64,000 bases of DNA from Pseudomonas cuatrocienegasensis (GCF_900110925.1 NZ_FOFP01000022.1:18401-82400), one strand, 5' to 3'; positions 45,915-55,078 are shown, numbered from the stretch's first letter. Notes: a model not told the origin generated them from the letters alone. A program made the numbers and translations.

Positions 45915-48712
45915 GGTGTCCTCCTGGCCTGGGTATGCAGGCATTGGTAAAGCGCGCGAAGCGTGAAAGGTTTAGTCAGGCAGTGGTCCATGCCGGCTGC
46001 CAGGCAGCGCTCGCCCTCGCCCTGCAAGGCATTGGCGGTTGCACCGATAATCGGGATTGAACAGCCGTGTTGGCGCAAGGCCTGGGTCAGCTCGTAACCA
46101 TTCAGGTTCGGCATGTTTATATCGGTCAGGATCAGGTCGAAGGGTTCGGCCTGCCACAGCGCCAGTGCTTCAACACCGTCGCTGGCAACCACCACGCTGC
46201 AACCCAGCTCCTTGAGCTGATCGCGCAGGATCAGTTGGCTGATGACGTTGTCTTCAGCCAGCAGCACGCGTAAGTCCAAGCGCAGCGCGGCGGCCTCTGC
46301 GTCAGCCGCCAGCTCGTCGTGCTGCGGGTTTTGCGCCAGACGCACGGCGTGATTCAACGCCTGCAGGTCATTCAGGTTGACCTGCCAGCAGCGCTGCGAC
46401 GCCAGGCCCGTTGCCTGGGCAACAGCGCAGGCGATCACGCGGGGGCCTGACCAGTCGCTTACCGAGGGGGGCTCGACCATGCCTGGTTGCAGCTCGACCA
46501 GTACGGCGCTGGCAGCAGGGGCGGCGTTTTTCGGCACGCCGACAGTCGCCTTGGCGCCCCAGCGCCGCAGCCAGCCGGCGATGCTCTCTGACAGTTCCTG
46601 CACGGGGGACACGACATACAGGCTCTCGCCGAGTAGCGGGCGTGCCCAGGGGGCGGATGGGTCCTCGTTAACCTGCTCCAGCGGTAGGCATAAGGTTACG
46701 CTGGTGCCCAAGCCAGGTTCACTGACGACCTGCAGCTGGCCGTTCATCAGGTGCATCAGCCGCTGACAGATCGCCAGACCCAGGCCCGTGCCCGCGACGA
46801 TATGGGGCGCGCAGCGGGCTTGAAAGAACGGGTCGAACAAGTGATGTTGATCCTCGGGGGCGATGCCCTTGCCGGTGTCGACCACCTGCCATTGCAGCAT
46901 CGCGCGCTCGTCTTCGCGACTTTCAAGGCGGGCGTGTAGCACGATGCGCCCGTGCTCGGTGAACTTCACTGCGTTGCTGAGCAGGTTGCTGAGGATCTGC
47001 CGAATCCGTGGGAGGTCGCCTTTGACCTGATAGGGCAGTTGCGGATCGATGCAGGCGAAGACGTGCAGGCCTTTGCTCTGCGCTGCGTCGGCATAATCGT
47101 GAATCACCTCCTGCACCAACTGAATCGGCGAGAAGATGATGAGCTCAAGGGACAGCTGCCCGGCCTCGATCTTCGAGACGTCGAGGACATCGCTGATGAT
47201 GTGCAGCAGATTCTTCGACGAGCCCTCGAGTGCCGTCAGGTAGCCCTTCTGTTGCGCGCTCAGGGCCGTGCGCCCCAGTAGCTCCAGCGTACCCAGCACG
47301 CCGTACAAAGGGGTGCGGATCTCATGGCTCACATTCGCCAGAAACAGCGTCTTGGCCTCGCTGGCCTCATCGGCCGCCCTGCGTGCCTGCTCCAGTGCCC
47401 GCTCCACATGCCGGCGGGCGCTGATGTCGCTGAAGGCGCAGATCAGCACGTCTTCGCCATGGTAGCGAGTGGGGGTGAAACTCAAGTAAAGCTGGCGGCC
47501 ATCGTCCGTCTCGAACTCATCGCTGTTACCTGTATCGGTACCGTCGAACGCGCGCCCGATCCAGGTGCAACAGCGCTGCTTACGGCTCTGCCCGTTGCCC
47601 AGCCAGCGCTGTGACAGCGCGTTCTCCAAGACCACCTCAGCGTCGCTGCGGCGCAGTACGCACAGGGCAACCGGGGCGGTTTCGATCACCGCACTGTTGA
47701 ACGCCTCGCTCTCAATCAGCGCGTTGAGTCGGTTGGCTGCCGGGACGATCAGACCGTGGTCAATGCGCCGTACCAGGTAGTCCATCAGCGCAGTGGCCAG
47801 CGCGCACAGCGCCAGGCAGAAAAACAACGATGAGCTGAGTGCTGGCAGCAGCGTGCGCAGCTCAAGGCTGTAGGCCATCTGCCATTGGGAATACTCCAGG
47901 CGTTTGCGAATCACCAGGCGGTCCGGCAGCCAGTGTTCGCCTTCCCAACCAAAATAGCTGCCGGCGCTTAAGCGCATGCGTGCGGGCGTTTGCCGCTCTG
48001 TGGCGCTGCTGATGACCAGCCGGCCGCGCTCATCGAACAGCATGAAATCACCGGCTTTTTCATGCTGCGCTGCGGCGAGCAGGTCGGCCGTTTGCAGCTG
48101 CAGCCCTAGCCAACCCAGCGCCGGATTGGCGCTGTCTAGGTAAGTGAAGATGTACAGCGCGGCGTTACGCGGGTCCGCCAGGCACCACGCATTCTCTGCT
48201 ACCCCCTGGCTTGTTTGTCGGGCCCTGAGGCGCTGCAACAGGCTACGGGGTAAAGGCTCGGGTGCCGTGTGCGTGGTCGTTAACCAGCTGGTATCAGTCT
48301 CGCCATCCTGGGCGACATGCAGCAGTTTGACGTTGTGCTCGCGCAGGTATGCCAGCATCCGCTGAGTCAGCACCAGGCTCCAGTTATCTGGAGTGCTGCC
48401 CAAGCGGATCGACACCTGCTCGGCAGGCAGTGGACGGATGGAAGACCTAGCGGCTGTGCTGGCATCTATCAATGACAGGCTCAGGCTTTTGAGCAGTACC
48501 TGCTGGTTGACGAAGAAGCCCTGGGTTTGGGTGAGTGCGGCGTTCATATAGCCGCGTCGTATGGAGACTTCCTCGTTCAACTGTGCCCGCAGGTAACTGT
48601 ACGCGCCAGCGTAGACCGCAAATACCAACGCCAATAGACACAACAACTTCTTCGCCGCTTTGGGCGTAGAAAAAGAGGTGTCTATTAATTGTGCTGGGTA
48701 TATGGGTTTCAT
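45911..48712 (-). CDS. Hybrid sensor kinase without Hpt (PvrS-like)
   Basis: A 933-residue protein. A membrane segment near 22-42, a periplasmic domain to about 300 and a second segment (SSSLFFCLALCALATALMDY) precede a PAS-like region. HisKA has NVSHEIRTPL with His near 463; ATPase motifs are NLLSNAVKF, DTGKGIAPED and GTGLGLAI. A degenerate stretch resembling a receiver without a clear Asp is followed by a full receiver with Asp near 864 (TDINMPNLNG). The protein ends soon after, without an Hpt domain, so phosphate must pass through another protein, plausibly the Hpt of the RcsC-like kinase. It is first in the leftward operon with the EAL regulator and is divergent from the fimbrial genes. 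Confidence 0.9.
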   Translation of the reverse strand: MKPIYPAQLIDTSFSTPKAAKKLLCLLALVFAVYAGAYSYLRAQLNEEVSIRRGYMNAALTQTQGFFVNQQVLLKSLSLSLIDASTAARSSIRPLPAEQVSIRLGSTPDNWSLVLTQRMLAYLREHNVKLLHVAQDGETDTSWLTTTHTAPEPLPRSLLQRLRARQTSQGVAENAWCLADPRNAALYIFTYLDSANPALGWLGLQLQTADLLAAAQHEKAGDFMLFDERGRLVISSATERQTPARMRLSAGSYFGWEGEHWLPDRLVIRKRLEYSQWQMAYSLELRTLLPALSSSLFFCLALCALATALMDYLVRRIDHGLIVPAANRLNALIESEAFNSAVIETAPVALCVLRRSDAEVVLENALSQRWLGNGQSRKQRCCTWIGRAFDGTDTGNSDEFETDDGRQLYLSFTPTRYHGEDVLICAFSDISARRHVERALEQARRAADEASEAKTLFLANVSHEIRTPLYGVLGTLELLGRTALSAQQKGYLTALEGSSKNLLHIISDVLDVSKIEAGQLSLELIIFSPIQLVQEVIHDYADAAQSKGLHVFACIDPQLPYQVKGDLPRIRQILSNLLSNAVKFTEHGRIVLHARLESREDERAMLQWQVVDTGKGIAPEDQHHLFDPFFQARCAPHIVAGTGLGLAICQRLMHLMNGQLQVVSEPGLGTSVTLCLPLEQVNEDPSAPWARPLLGESLYVVSPVQELSESIAGWLRRWGAKATVGVPKNAAPAASAVLVELQPGMVEPPSVSDWSGPRVIACAVAQATGLASQRCWQVNLNDLQALNHAVRLAQNPQHDELAADAEAAALRLDLRVLLAEDNVISQLILRDQLKELGCSVVVASDGVEALALWQAEPFDLILTDINMPNLNGYELTQALRQHGCSIPIIGATANALQGEGERCLAAGMDHCLTKPFTLRALYQCLHTQARRTP

Positions 48713-48746
48713 CGGTAAACGATAGTGAAGTAAATAAAACTCCTCT

Positions 48747-48762
48747 ATAGGACGAGTCCTAA
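48747..48762 (-). promoter_or_regulatory. Rcs-box-like dyad before the PvrS-like gene
   Basis: On the minus strand it reads TTAGGACTCGTCCTAT, 35 bp before the pvrS-like start. It differs at two positions from the dyad at 48949-48964. Both resemble the enteric Rcs box TAAGAATATTCTTA. Confidence 0.6.
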
Positions 48763-48948
48763 AGTTGTGCAGCGAGTTGGGGTGTTTAACCCCTGGGCTG
48801 TTTCGAGCGCTATCAGCGATTTGGCGTGATGCCAGGTTTTACGGGCGCTACGGCAGTGGGCGAGGCACTTCGGCGTCGCTGCTGGATATAACTTGGGTCA
48901 TCTAGCAATTAACCAAATGACTGTCTGTGATGGATTAATCAAATAGCT

Positions 48949-48964
48949 TTAAGACTCGTCTTAT
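48949..48964 (+). promoter_or_regulatory. Rcs-box-like dyad before the fimbrial operon
   Basis: TTAAGACTCGTCTTAT, 88 bp before the first fimbrial start. Its core TAAGACTCGTCTTA matches 11 of 14 bases of the enteric Rcs box TAAGAATATTCTTA. The sequence TATATA at 48962-48967 could be a -10 element overlapping the right arm. Confidence 0.65.
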
Positions 48965-48997
48965 ATACCCTGCGAAGGCTGCATTGCACCATGGATT

Positions 48998-49017
48998 GAC
49001 TTACCCATGGGTGAGTC
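48998..49017. promoter_or_regulatory. 20-bp near-perfect palindrome in the fimbrial leader
   Basis: GACTTACCCATGGGTGAGTC is a dyad matching at 18 of 20 bases, 35 bp before the fimbrial start codon. It may be an operator or a leader hairpin. The factor is unknown. Confidence 0.45.
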
Positions 49018-49051
49018 CACATCTATCCAACTCTTATAACGAGGCATTGCA

Positions 49052-49627
49052 ATGTTCAACGCACTGAGCAAATACACCCTGGCTTGCGGCGCTTGCTGGT
49101 TACTGGCTGGCACCGCCGCGCAGGCGGCCGATGGGCAAATCGAGTTTACCGGTTCGGTCACCGATAACGCCTGCACCATCACCACTGGCGATGTCAGCAA
49201 ATCCGTGGCCCTAGACCCGGTCCGCATTGCCGACTTTGGTACAAACGTAGGCTCCACCGCCAAGGAGAAAGCCTTCTCCATCAGCCTGGACAACTGCAGC
49301 TTTGCGACCAAGCGCAACGTCGCGATCACGTTCAGCGGCCAGCAGGACGCCAACGATTCCTCGTTGCTGGGCCTGACCGGTGAAAACCAGGTGCGTGGTA
49401 TCGCCATCCAGATTGCCGACGCCCGCACGGGCAACAAGCTGCCGCTCAATACCCCGACCACTGATTACAACCTACGTACCCAGTCCAACACCTTCGACTT
49501 TACCGCGGCGTATGTGCGCACTGCCGCCGATGAGACGACGGGTGAAGGCGATGCCGCCGTCACCACCTCCGGCATCGGTACCGGTCAGGTGCACGCCCTG
49601 GCCAGCTTCGACGTTACCTACAAGTAA
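49052..49627 (+). CDS. Major fimbrial subunit (chaperone-usher pilin)
   Basis: A 191-residue pilin. The signal peptide (YTLACGACWLLAGTAAQA) is followed by ADGQIEFTGSVTDNACTI, the classical start of a FimA-type subunit with its first disulfide Cys; the second is in DNCSFATKR. The C-terminus ends with the donor-strand-type FDVTYK. It is first in a rightward operon with chaperone and usher, and is the likely main shaft subunit. This position corresponds to CupD1/CupC1 in P. aeruginosa. Expression is probably controlled by the divergent Pvr/Rcs genes. Confidence 0.92.
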   Translation: MFNALSKYTLACGACWLLAGTAAQAADGQIEFTGSVTDNACTITTGDVSKSVALDPVRIADFGTNVGSTAKEKAFSISLDNCSFATKRNVAITFSGQQDANDSSLLGLTGENQVRGIAIQIADARTGNKLPLNTPTTDYNLRTQSNTFDFTAAYVRTAADETTGEGDAAVTTSGIGTGQVHALASFDVTYK

Positions 49628-49694
49628 TCGCTCGTCACCCACCGTGGGCCTCGCGCTATGCGCGCAGGCCTGCGGACATCAAAGGTTTACTGCC

Positions 49695-50393
49695 ATGCGT
49701 TTATTACTCTGCGTTCTCCTCGCCCTCACGCCGCTCGGCTATAGCGTAGGCGCCCATGCGGCGGTCTCCGTGGGCGCCACGCGGTTGATCTACGACGGTG
49801 CTTCCAGCGAAGCCAACCTGACCGTGAACAACCGCGACGACAGCTCGCCCTATCTGGTGCAGTCCTGGGTCAGCCGTTTCGGTAGCGCCAGCGACGAAAG
49901 CGTCGACAGCTTTATTGTCACGCCACCGCTTTTTCGCCTGGATGCCAACAAGGAAAACATCCTGCGTGTGATCTTCGCCGGCGACGCCGATGTCCCCCAG
50001 GACCGCGAAAGCCTGTTTCTGATGAACGTCAAAGCGATCCCGGCCATGAGTGATGAGCAGCGCGGCAAGAACGTGCTGCAGATTGCCCTCAAGACCACCA
50101 TCAAGCTGTTCTACCGCCCGGCCGGCCTACAAGGCGCGCTCAAGGACGCGGTGGCGCAGGTGAGCTGGCAGGCCAACGCTGGCGCCCTGGTGGTCAAAAA
50201 CGCCTCCAACTATCACGTCGTGGTCAGCGAGCTGAAGCTCAATGGTCAGCCGCTCACCCAGGCCCCAGATGTGCTGCGCCCCGGGCAACAGCAGGTGCTG
50301 TCGACCTCAGCCAAGACCGGCGATGAATTGCAACTGAGCTACATCGACGACTACGGCAGCACCGTTGTGGCGCCCGCCGTACGCATTGACTGA
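49695..50393 (+). CDS. Periplasmic fimbrial chaperone
   Basis: A 232-residue PapD-like chaperone. After a signal peptide (LLLCVLLALTPLGYSVGAHA) the N-terminal Ig domain has GATRLIYDGASSEANLTVNN, and the G1 region FRLDANKENILRV fits subunit binding. The hallmark of the family, an IKLFYRP stretch between the two Ig domains, is present. It folds pilin subunits and hands them to the usher. The ATG at 49695 is the first that gives a signal peptide; the same frame is open further upstream within the pilin gene without making sense as protein. Confidence 0.92.
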   Translation: MRLLLCVLLALTPLGYSVGAHAAVSVGATRLIYDGASSEANLTVNNRDDSSPYLVQSWVSRFGSASDESVDSFIVTPPLFRLDANKENILRVIFAGDADVPQDRESLFLMNVKAIPAMSDEQRGKNVLQIALKTTIKLFYRPAGLQGALKDAVAQVSWQANAGALVVKNASNYHVVVSELKLNGQPLTQAPDVLRPGQQQVLSTSAKTGDELQLSYIDDYGSTVVAPAVRID

Positions 50394-50434
50394 TAGCCCA
50401 GGCACGTCCCGCAATACCTTCTCAGGAACGCCCC

Positions 50435-53011
50435 ATGTCCCGCTCATCCCTACTCATGCGCCGTCGCGCCGTGAAGGCTTTCGGCTGCCCACTCGCAGCC
50501 GTCCTGGCCTTGCACCTGGCGCCCGTGCAGGCCGCCTACGAGTTCGATGCGTCGTTCCTCGAAATCGGCGGCGGGCAGAGTTCGGCTGCGGTGAAGCAAC
50601 AGGTCAGCGCCATGAGTGAAGGGCAGTTACCGGGCATTTACCGGGTGGATATTTTGCTCAACCAGCGCTCGCTCGAACCGCGCGACCTGCGTTTTATCCG
50701 TGCCACAGGCACCGGCGAGCAATCCGCCACAGGCTTGTTCCCCTGTCTGGATGCCGAGTTCTTCCGCAGCCAGGGTGTCACCGAAGAGGCCCTGCAAAAC
50801 CGCAATGACGCCGATGCCACCTGCCTGGCGTTCGATCAGGGGTTGGCCGGTGTGGTGTATGACTACGACTTCAACCGTCAGGTGCTGTCGATTGAAATTC
50901 CCCAAGCTTACCTGGGCAGCATCCCATTTGAAGTACGCCGGCGCCAGTGGAGCGATGGCGAGCAGGTGGCCTTCACTAATTACAGCTTTTCCGGCAGCAC
51001 GGCGCAGAGCGACAGCGGCCGCCGTGAGAATCAGTTTGGTAGCCTGCGCAGCGGCGTCAATGCTGGGGCCTGGCGCCTGCGCAACTTTTCCACCTGGCAG
51101 AAAGACACCGACCAGACGGGGCGTTGGGAGTCGCTGGAAACCTACGCCCAGCGCGACCTGGGCAACATGATGGCAATTGCCACCCTGGGCGACTCCACCA
51201 CCGAGGGCGACCTGTTCGACGCTATCCCCTATCGCGGCCTGGGCATCGCCACCGACCTGGACATGCTGCCGGACCAGGCCCGGGACTTCGCACCAGTGGT
51301 GCGCGGCATCGCCAATGGCCGCTCGCGGGTGACCATCCGCCAGCGCGGCTACGTGATCTATGAGCAGTGGGTGCCGTCGGGGCCGTTCGCCTTGACCGAC
51401 CTGTCCCCCACGGCCAGCAACGGCGACATTGAAGTCACCGTTGAAGGCCCGGACGGCCAGCGCCAGGTCTACACCCAGTCGTTCTCGTCGGTGCCTTACA
51501 TGCTGCGTGAGGGCCAGCAGAGTTATTCGGTGTTCGCCGGCCATTACCGCCCCGCACCAACAGCTGTTCTGCAAGACACGCCGGCTTTTATCCAGGCTTC
51601 CCTGCGCCGTGGTTTAAGCGGCGGCACCACGCTGTTTGGCGGGAGCGTCCTGAGCGACCAATACACTGCGGGTCTAGTGGGTTTTGCCCATGACTTTGCA
51701 GGCTTCGGTGCTATTTCGTTGGACCTGACCCTCGCCCGCAGCGATGCCATGGGCCCTGCAAAAACCAGCGCCAGCGGCCAGTCGTTGCGTTTTCGCTACG
51801 CCAAGTCCCTGGCCGCTACCGACACCAACTTCAGCCTGATCGGCTATCGCTACTCCACGGGCGGCTACTACTCGTTCAACGAAGCGCTGAACAGCCGCAG
51901 CGCCGAGCAATCTCTGGGCACCTACCGCAGCGGCCATATGAAGAGCAATTTCACCGCCAACCTGTCCCAGCAACTGGGCAGCTACGGCGGCATGTACGCC
52001 AACGTGACAAAAACCGATTACTGGAGCAGGACCAAGGCCGATACCTCGATCCAGCTGGGTTACACCTTCAGCGCCGGGAGCATTGCCTATTCCCTGGGCC
52101 TGGGCTTGAACAAGGGCGCAGCGTCGGATGAGCGCACCTTGTCCCTGAGCCTCAGCATGCCTTTGGGCGGCACACGCAATCAGCGGGTCACGGCCAGTGC
52201 CAACCAGAGCGCACGCGGTATGGCATCGCGTACGGCTACCCTCAGCGGCAACGCCTTTGCAGACAACACCCTCGCCTACAGCGCGGGCGTGTCGCAGCAA
52301 GTCAACGGAGACGAGCGCCAGGCAGGGGGGACGTTCGCCGCACGCTACGAGGCGTCCAGCGCGACACTGCATGGCGCCTATAACGAAACCGCCAGCAATC
52401 GCCAGCTGGACATGGGCATTGAAGGTTCGCTGGTGGCGTATGACCACAACCTGATGTTCAGTCAGCCCTTGGGCGAAACCAACGTGATCGTGGCCACCCC
52501 AGGTGCCGCGGGCGTGGCTATCAGCAACAAGCCGGGCGTGCGCACCAATGCCAACGGCTACACGGTGGTGCCGCAGGCGTTGCCTTACCGCAAGAACCGC
52601 GTGTCGCTGGACACCCAGTCGATGCCCGCTGATGTGGACATTGCCGAGCCGGTCAGGGAGGTCACGCCGAACCGTGGGGCCTTTGTGCTGGCGGACTTCG
52701 ACACCCGGCGCGGCAAACGCATCCTGTTTCGCATCCTCGATGCTGACGGCGAAGCCGCGCCCTTTGCCGCCAACGCCGAACTCTACGCCCCGGACGGCCG
52801 CTCCCTGGGCAGCACCTTGGTTGCTGACCGTGGCCGCGTATTCATGTCTGGGGTGCCGCTTGAGTCACGGCTGTCGATCAGCGTGGGCGGGCAACCCTGG
52901 TGCAGTCGCGACTTGACGCTGCAAGAGGACGCCCCTGCCGAAGGCGGGATTACGCAACTGAACATTCAATGTGAGCGCACGGCCGATGGCTCGGGTGCCA
53001 AGGATTCGTAA
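50435..53011 (+). CDS. Outer-membrane fimbrial usher (FimD family)
   Basis: An 858-residue usher. A signal peptide region (CPLAAVLALHLAPVQA) is followed by AYEFDASFLEIGGG, the usual usher N-terminal domain start (FD..FL). The long beta-barrel includes YRGLGIATDLDMLPDQ and SGPFALTDL, then C-terminal Ig-like domains with two late Cys (PWCSRDLTL and LNIQCERT). It assembles and secretes the fimbria. There is a 41-bp gap after the chaperone and a 3-bp gap before the adhesin. Confidence 0.93.
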   Translation: MSRSSLLMRRRAVKAFGCPLAAVLALHLAPVQAAYEFDASFLEIGGGQSSAAVKQQVSAMSEGQLPGIYRVDILLNQRSLEPRDLRFIRATGTGEQSATGLFPCLDAEFFRSQGVTEEALQNRNDADATCLAFDQGLAGVVYDYDFNRQVLSIEIPQAYLGSIPFEVRRRQWSDGEQVAFTNYSFSGSTAQSDSGRRENQFGSLRSGVNAGAWRLRNFSTWQKDTDQTGRWESLETYAQRDLGNMMAIATLGDSTTEGDLFDAIPYRGLGIATDLDMLPDQARDFAPVVRGIANGRSRVTIRQRGYVIYEQWVPSGPFALTDLSPTASNGDIEVTVEGPDGQRQVYTQSFSSVPYMLREGQQSYSVFAGHYRPAPTAVLQDTPAFIQASLRRGLSGGTTLFGGSVLSDQYTAGLVGFAHDFAGFGAISLDLTLARSDAMGPAKTSASGQSLRFRYAKSLAATDTNFSLIGYRYSTGGYYSFNEALNSRSAEQSLGTYRSGHMKSNFTANLSQQLGSYGGMYANVTKTDYWSRTKADTSIQLGYTFSAGSIAYSLGLGLNKGAASDERTLSLSLSMPLGGTRNQRVTASANQSARGMASRTATLSGNAFADNTLAYSAGVSQQVNGDERQAGGTFAARYEASSATLHGAYNETASNRQLDMGIEGSLVAYDHNLMFSQPLGETNVIVATPGAAGVAISNKPGVRTNANGYTVVPQALPYRKNRVSLDTQSMPADVDIAEPVREVTPNRGAFVLADFDTRRGKRILFRILDADGEAAPFAANAELYAPDGRSLGSTLVADRGRVFMSGVPLESRLSISVGGQPWCSRDLTLQEDAPAEGGITQLNIQCERTADGSGAKDS

Positions 53012-53014
53012 GGT

Positions 53015-53923
53015 ATGAAGGTGAAAAAAGATGTTGGCGCTTGCTGGTGCAGGCTACTTGCGCTCTTGGTATTGGGCTGTTGGCTGCCATTGGACGCTCA
53101 GGCGCTGATCGGTGGCAGCCTTGACTGCAACATAACGGGGTCAAGTACGACGGGCTACACCTTTGCGGCCGGCGCCGAGATGAAAGTGCCATTCAGTGGC
53201 ACCTGCACGGCAAAACGCGTTTTCCCCAATGGTGCCTATCCGACCCTGCAGATCGTTCACATCAGTGGGAGCAGCCCTGCTCGTTTGTATGGGCTGGACT
53301 ATTACAGCAATACCTACCTGTCTCAGCTGCCGTTGGGTAATTACGGGTCGTCATGCCTCGGTGGGCGCTGTGTATGGATTCCCGTCGGTGGCAAGGTGTC
53401 TTACGAGTACTACATAGGCGGTATTGCTCCCAGTACGCCTGGAAGACGGGTGGCGCAGGTGACGCTGGGCGTGACCGCTATTGGTTACCCGAATTACGCG
53501 GAATGGATCCATCCCATGACATTTATCTACAACGTCTCCGCCGTCAGCTGCACCCTGAGTTCGCCGAGTGCGGTCAACCTCAATTTCGGCACCGTCAGCA
53601 ATACCAATATTAGCGGCCAGACCCAGTCGACCAGCGTTTCAGTCAATTGCCCCTCTGCAGTAACGGCCAGCGTCACCCTGACGCCCAGCCAGACGGTGGT
53701 TAACGACAGTGGCGGTGTATCGCGCACCACCCTGAACGGCCTGAACATGCAGGCGATCTGGAGTGATACCGGCAACTCGGTGACCTTTTCCAGAGCGCGC
53801 ACCATGTATATGAGCGCCGGCAACAACAACGTGAATTTGCGGTTCAAACCACAAGTGGTTGCCGGCCAGTCGCCTGCTGGGGCGTTCCAGAGCCAATACA
53901 CCCTGAACATCAGTTACCAGTGA
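53015..53923 (+). CDS. Two-domain fimbrial tip adhesin
   Basis: A 302-residue secreted protein, longer than a pilin. After a signal peptide (LLALLVLGCWLPLDAQA), residues 30-175 form a Cys-containing N-terminal domain with no pilin motifs (for example YGSSCLGGRCVWIP). From about 178, SCTLSSPSAVNLNFGTV begins a typical pilin domain ending ...SQYTLNISYQ. This layout is that of tip adhesins: an N-terminal receptor-binding domain and a C-terminal pilin domain. The ligand is not predictable. Confidence 0.85.
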   Translation: MKVKKDVGACWCRLLALLVLGCWLPLDAQALIGGSLDCNITGSSTTGYTFAAGAEMKVPFSGTCTAKRVFPNGAYPTLQIVHISGSSPARLYGLDYYSNTYLSQLPLGNYGSSCLGGRCVWIPVGGKVSYEYYIGGIAPSTPGRRVAQVTLGVTAIGYPNYAEWIHPMTFIYNVSAVSCTLSSPSAVNLNFGTVSNTNISGQTQSTSVSVNCPSAVTASVTLTPSQTVVNDSGGVSRTTLNGLNMQAIWSDTGNSVTFSRARTMYMSAGNNNVNLRFKPQVVAGQSPAGAFQSQYTLNISYQ

Positions 53924-53930
53924 GGCCTTT

Positions 53931-54398
53931 ATGAAAACGTCATTGCTCGCGTTGGTATTGCTCAGCACCACCGCCACTGCCGCCAGCACAGTGAATATCA
54001 CCGTAAGCGGCACCCTCACGCGTCCGCCCTGCGTGCTCAGTACCGGTACCACCCTGACTGCCGAATTTGGCAACGTGCGCACCGACCAGGTCGCCAGTAC
54101 CGGCACTGTTGCGGTGCCGGTGCGCATGACCTGCCCTGCCGGCTCATCCTTGAATGTCAGCTTCACCTCCAGCAGAGGCACGCACACCACTACCGTGGCC
54201 AAGACCAGCGTCAGTAACCTCGGCGTATCCTTGCTGTGGGCGGACGATACGGCAGCCAACCTCACCGGCACCGCCAAGGCCTATAGCAACCTCAGCGGCA
54301 ACGTCGATATCAGCCTCAAGGCGAAACTGGTCGAACGCGGCGCGCTGGCCCCTAGCGCGTTCACTTCATCCATGGTCATGACGATTAACTACCTATGA
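53931..54398 (+). CDS. Minor fimbrial subunit
   Basis: A 155-residue pilin-like protein with a signal peptide (MKTSLLALVLLSTTATAAS) and mature start TVNITVSGTLTRPPCVL, with paired Cys (PPCVL and MTCPAG). The C-terminus ends in alternating hydrophobics (SSMVMTINYL), as donor-strand pilins do. It overlaps the following pilin gene by ATGA and lies 7 bp after the adhesin. It may be an adaptor or terminator subunit. Confidence 0.85.
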   Translation: MKTSLLALVLLSTTATAASTVNITVSGTLTRPPCVLSTGTTLTAEFGNVRTDQVASTGTVAVPVRMTCPAGSSLNVSFTSSRGTHTTTVAKTSVSNLGVSLLWADDTAANLTGTAKAYSNLSGNVDISLKAKLVERGALAPSAFTSSMVMTINYL

Positions 54399-54880
54399 AA
54401 GCCCTGCTATGGATACTGTTTGCCTTGGCGGGTGCCGCCGCGCACGCGGCCGATGAGGCCAGCATCGACATCACCGGCAACTTGGTCGCTCCGCCCTGCG
54501 TGCCGCGCTTCCCCAGCTCGCAACAATTGGATTTGGGCGACGTCAGCCTTGGCCAACTGGCTGCCGACAGCGCCGTAAGCACTGACGTACCGCTGGTTTT
54601 CGATTGCCGTGCCGGCACCCGCGTAACCCTTAAACTGTCGCCCGGGCAGGGCAGCGCCGATCGCCAAACCCTGCTCACCGACCGTGCCAACCTGGGCCTG
54701 CGCCTGAACCTCTTGCACAACAGCAGCCAAACCGATTTCAGCCTCGGCGCGGACAACGCCTGGCTATTGGCCGATGCACCACTGGCGCTAAACCTGCGGG
54801 TCAAACCAGTGGCCCTGGACGAGCCGCCCGAGGCGGGCAGCTACAGCGCCCTGGTATTGATGGAGATGACTTACCTCTGA
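54395..54880 (+). CDS. Minor fimbrial subunit
   Basis: A 161-residue pilin-like protein with a signal peptide (MKALLWILFALAGAAAHA), mature start ADEASIDITGNLVAPPCV, a second Cys in LVFDCRAG and a C-terminal ALVLMEMTYL. It resembles its upstream neighbour and is the last gene in the operon. No second chaperone gene follows, unlike cupD of P. aeruginosa, which has a fifth gene for a chaperone. Confidence 0.85.
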   Translation: MKALLWILFALAGAAAHAADEASIDITGNLVAPPCVPRFPSSQQLDLGDVSLGQLAADSAVSTDVPLVFDCRAGTRVTLKLSPGQGSADRQTLLTDRANLGLRLNLLHNSSQTDFSLGADNAWLLADAPLALNLRVKPVALDEPPEAGSYSALVLMEMTYL

Positions 54881-55078
54881 TTCGCCAGGGCAGAGGCGCT
54901 CTGGCGTCGCGAGAGCTGGGCTGCGGTTGCAGGTGTGGCCGTCTTCCCACTTGCCTTTTGCCTGTGATTTGTTGGAACCCATAGAGTCACTGCCTGCAAA
55001 ACCTCACCTTCTTAGCCGTAAAGCGGCAATGCGCACGAATGGTCGTGGATTATTTGCCGGGGGCGGTGAGGCCACCCC

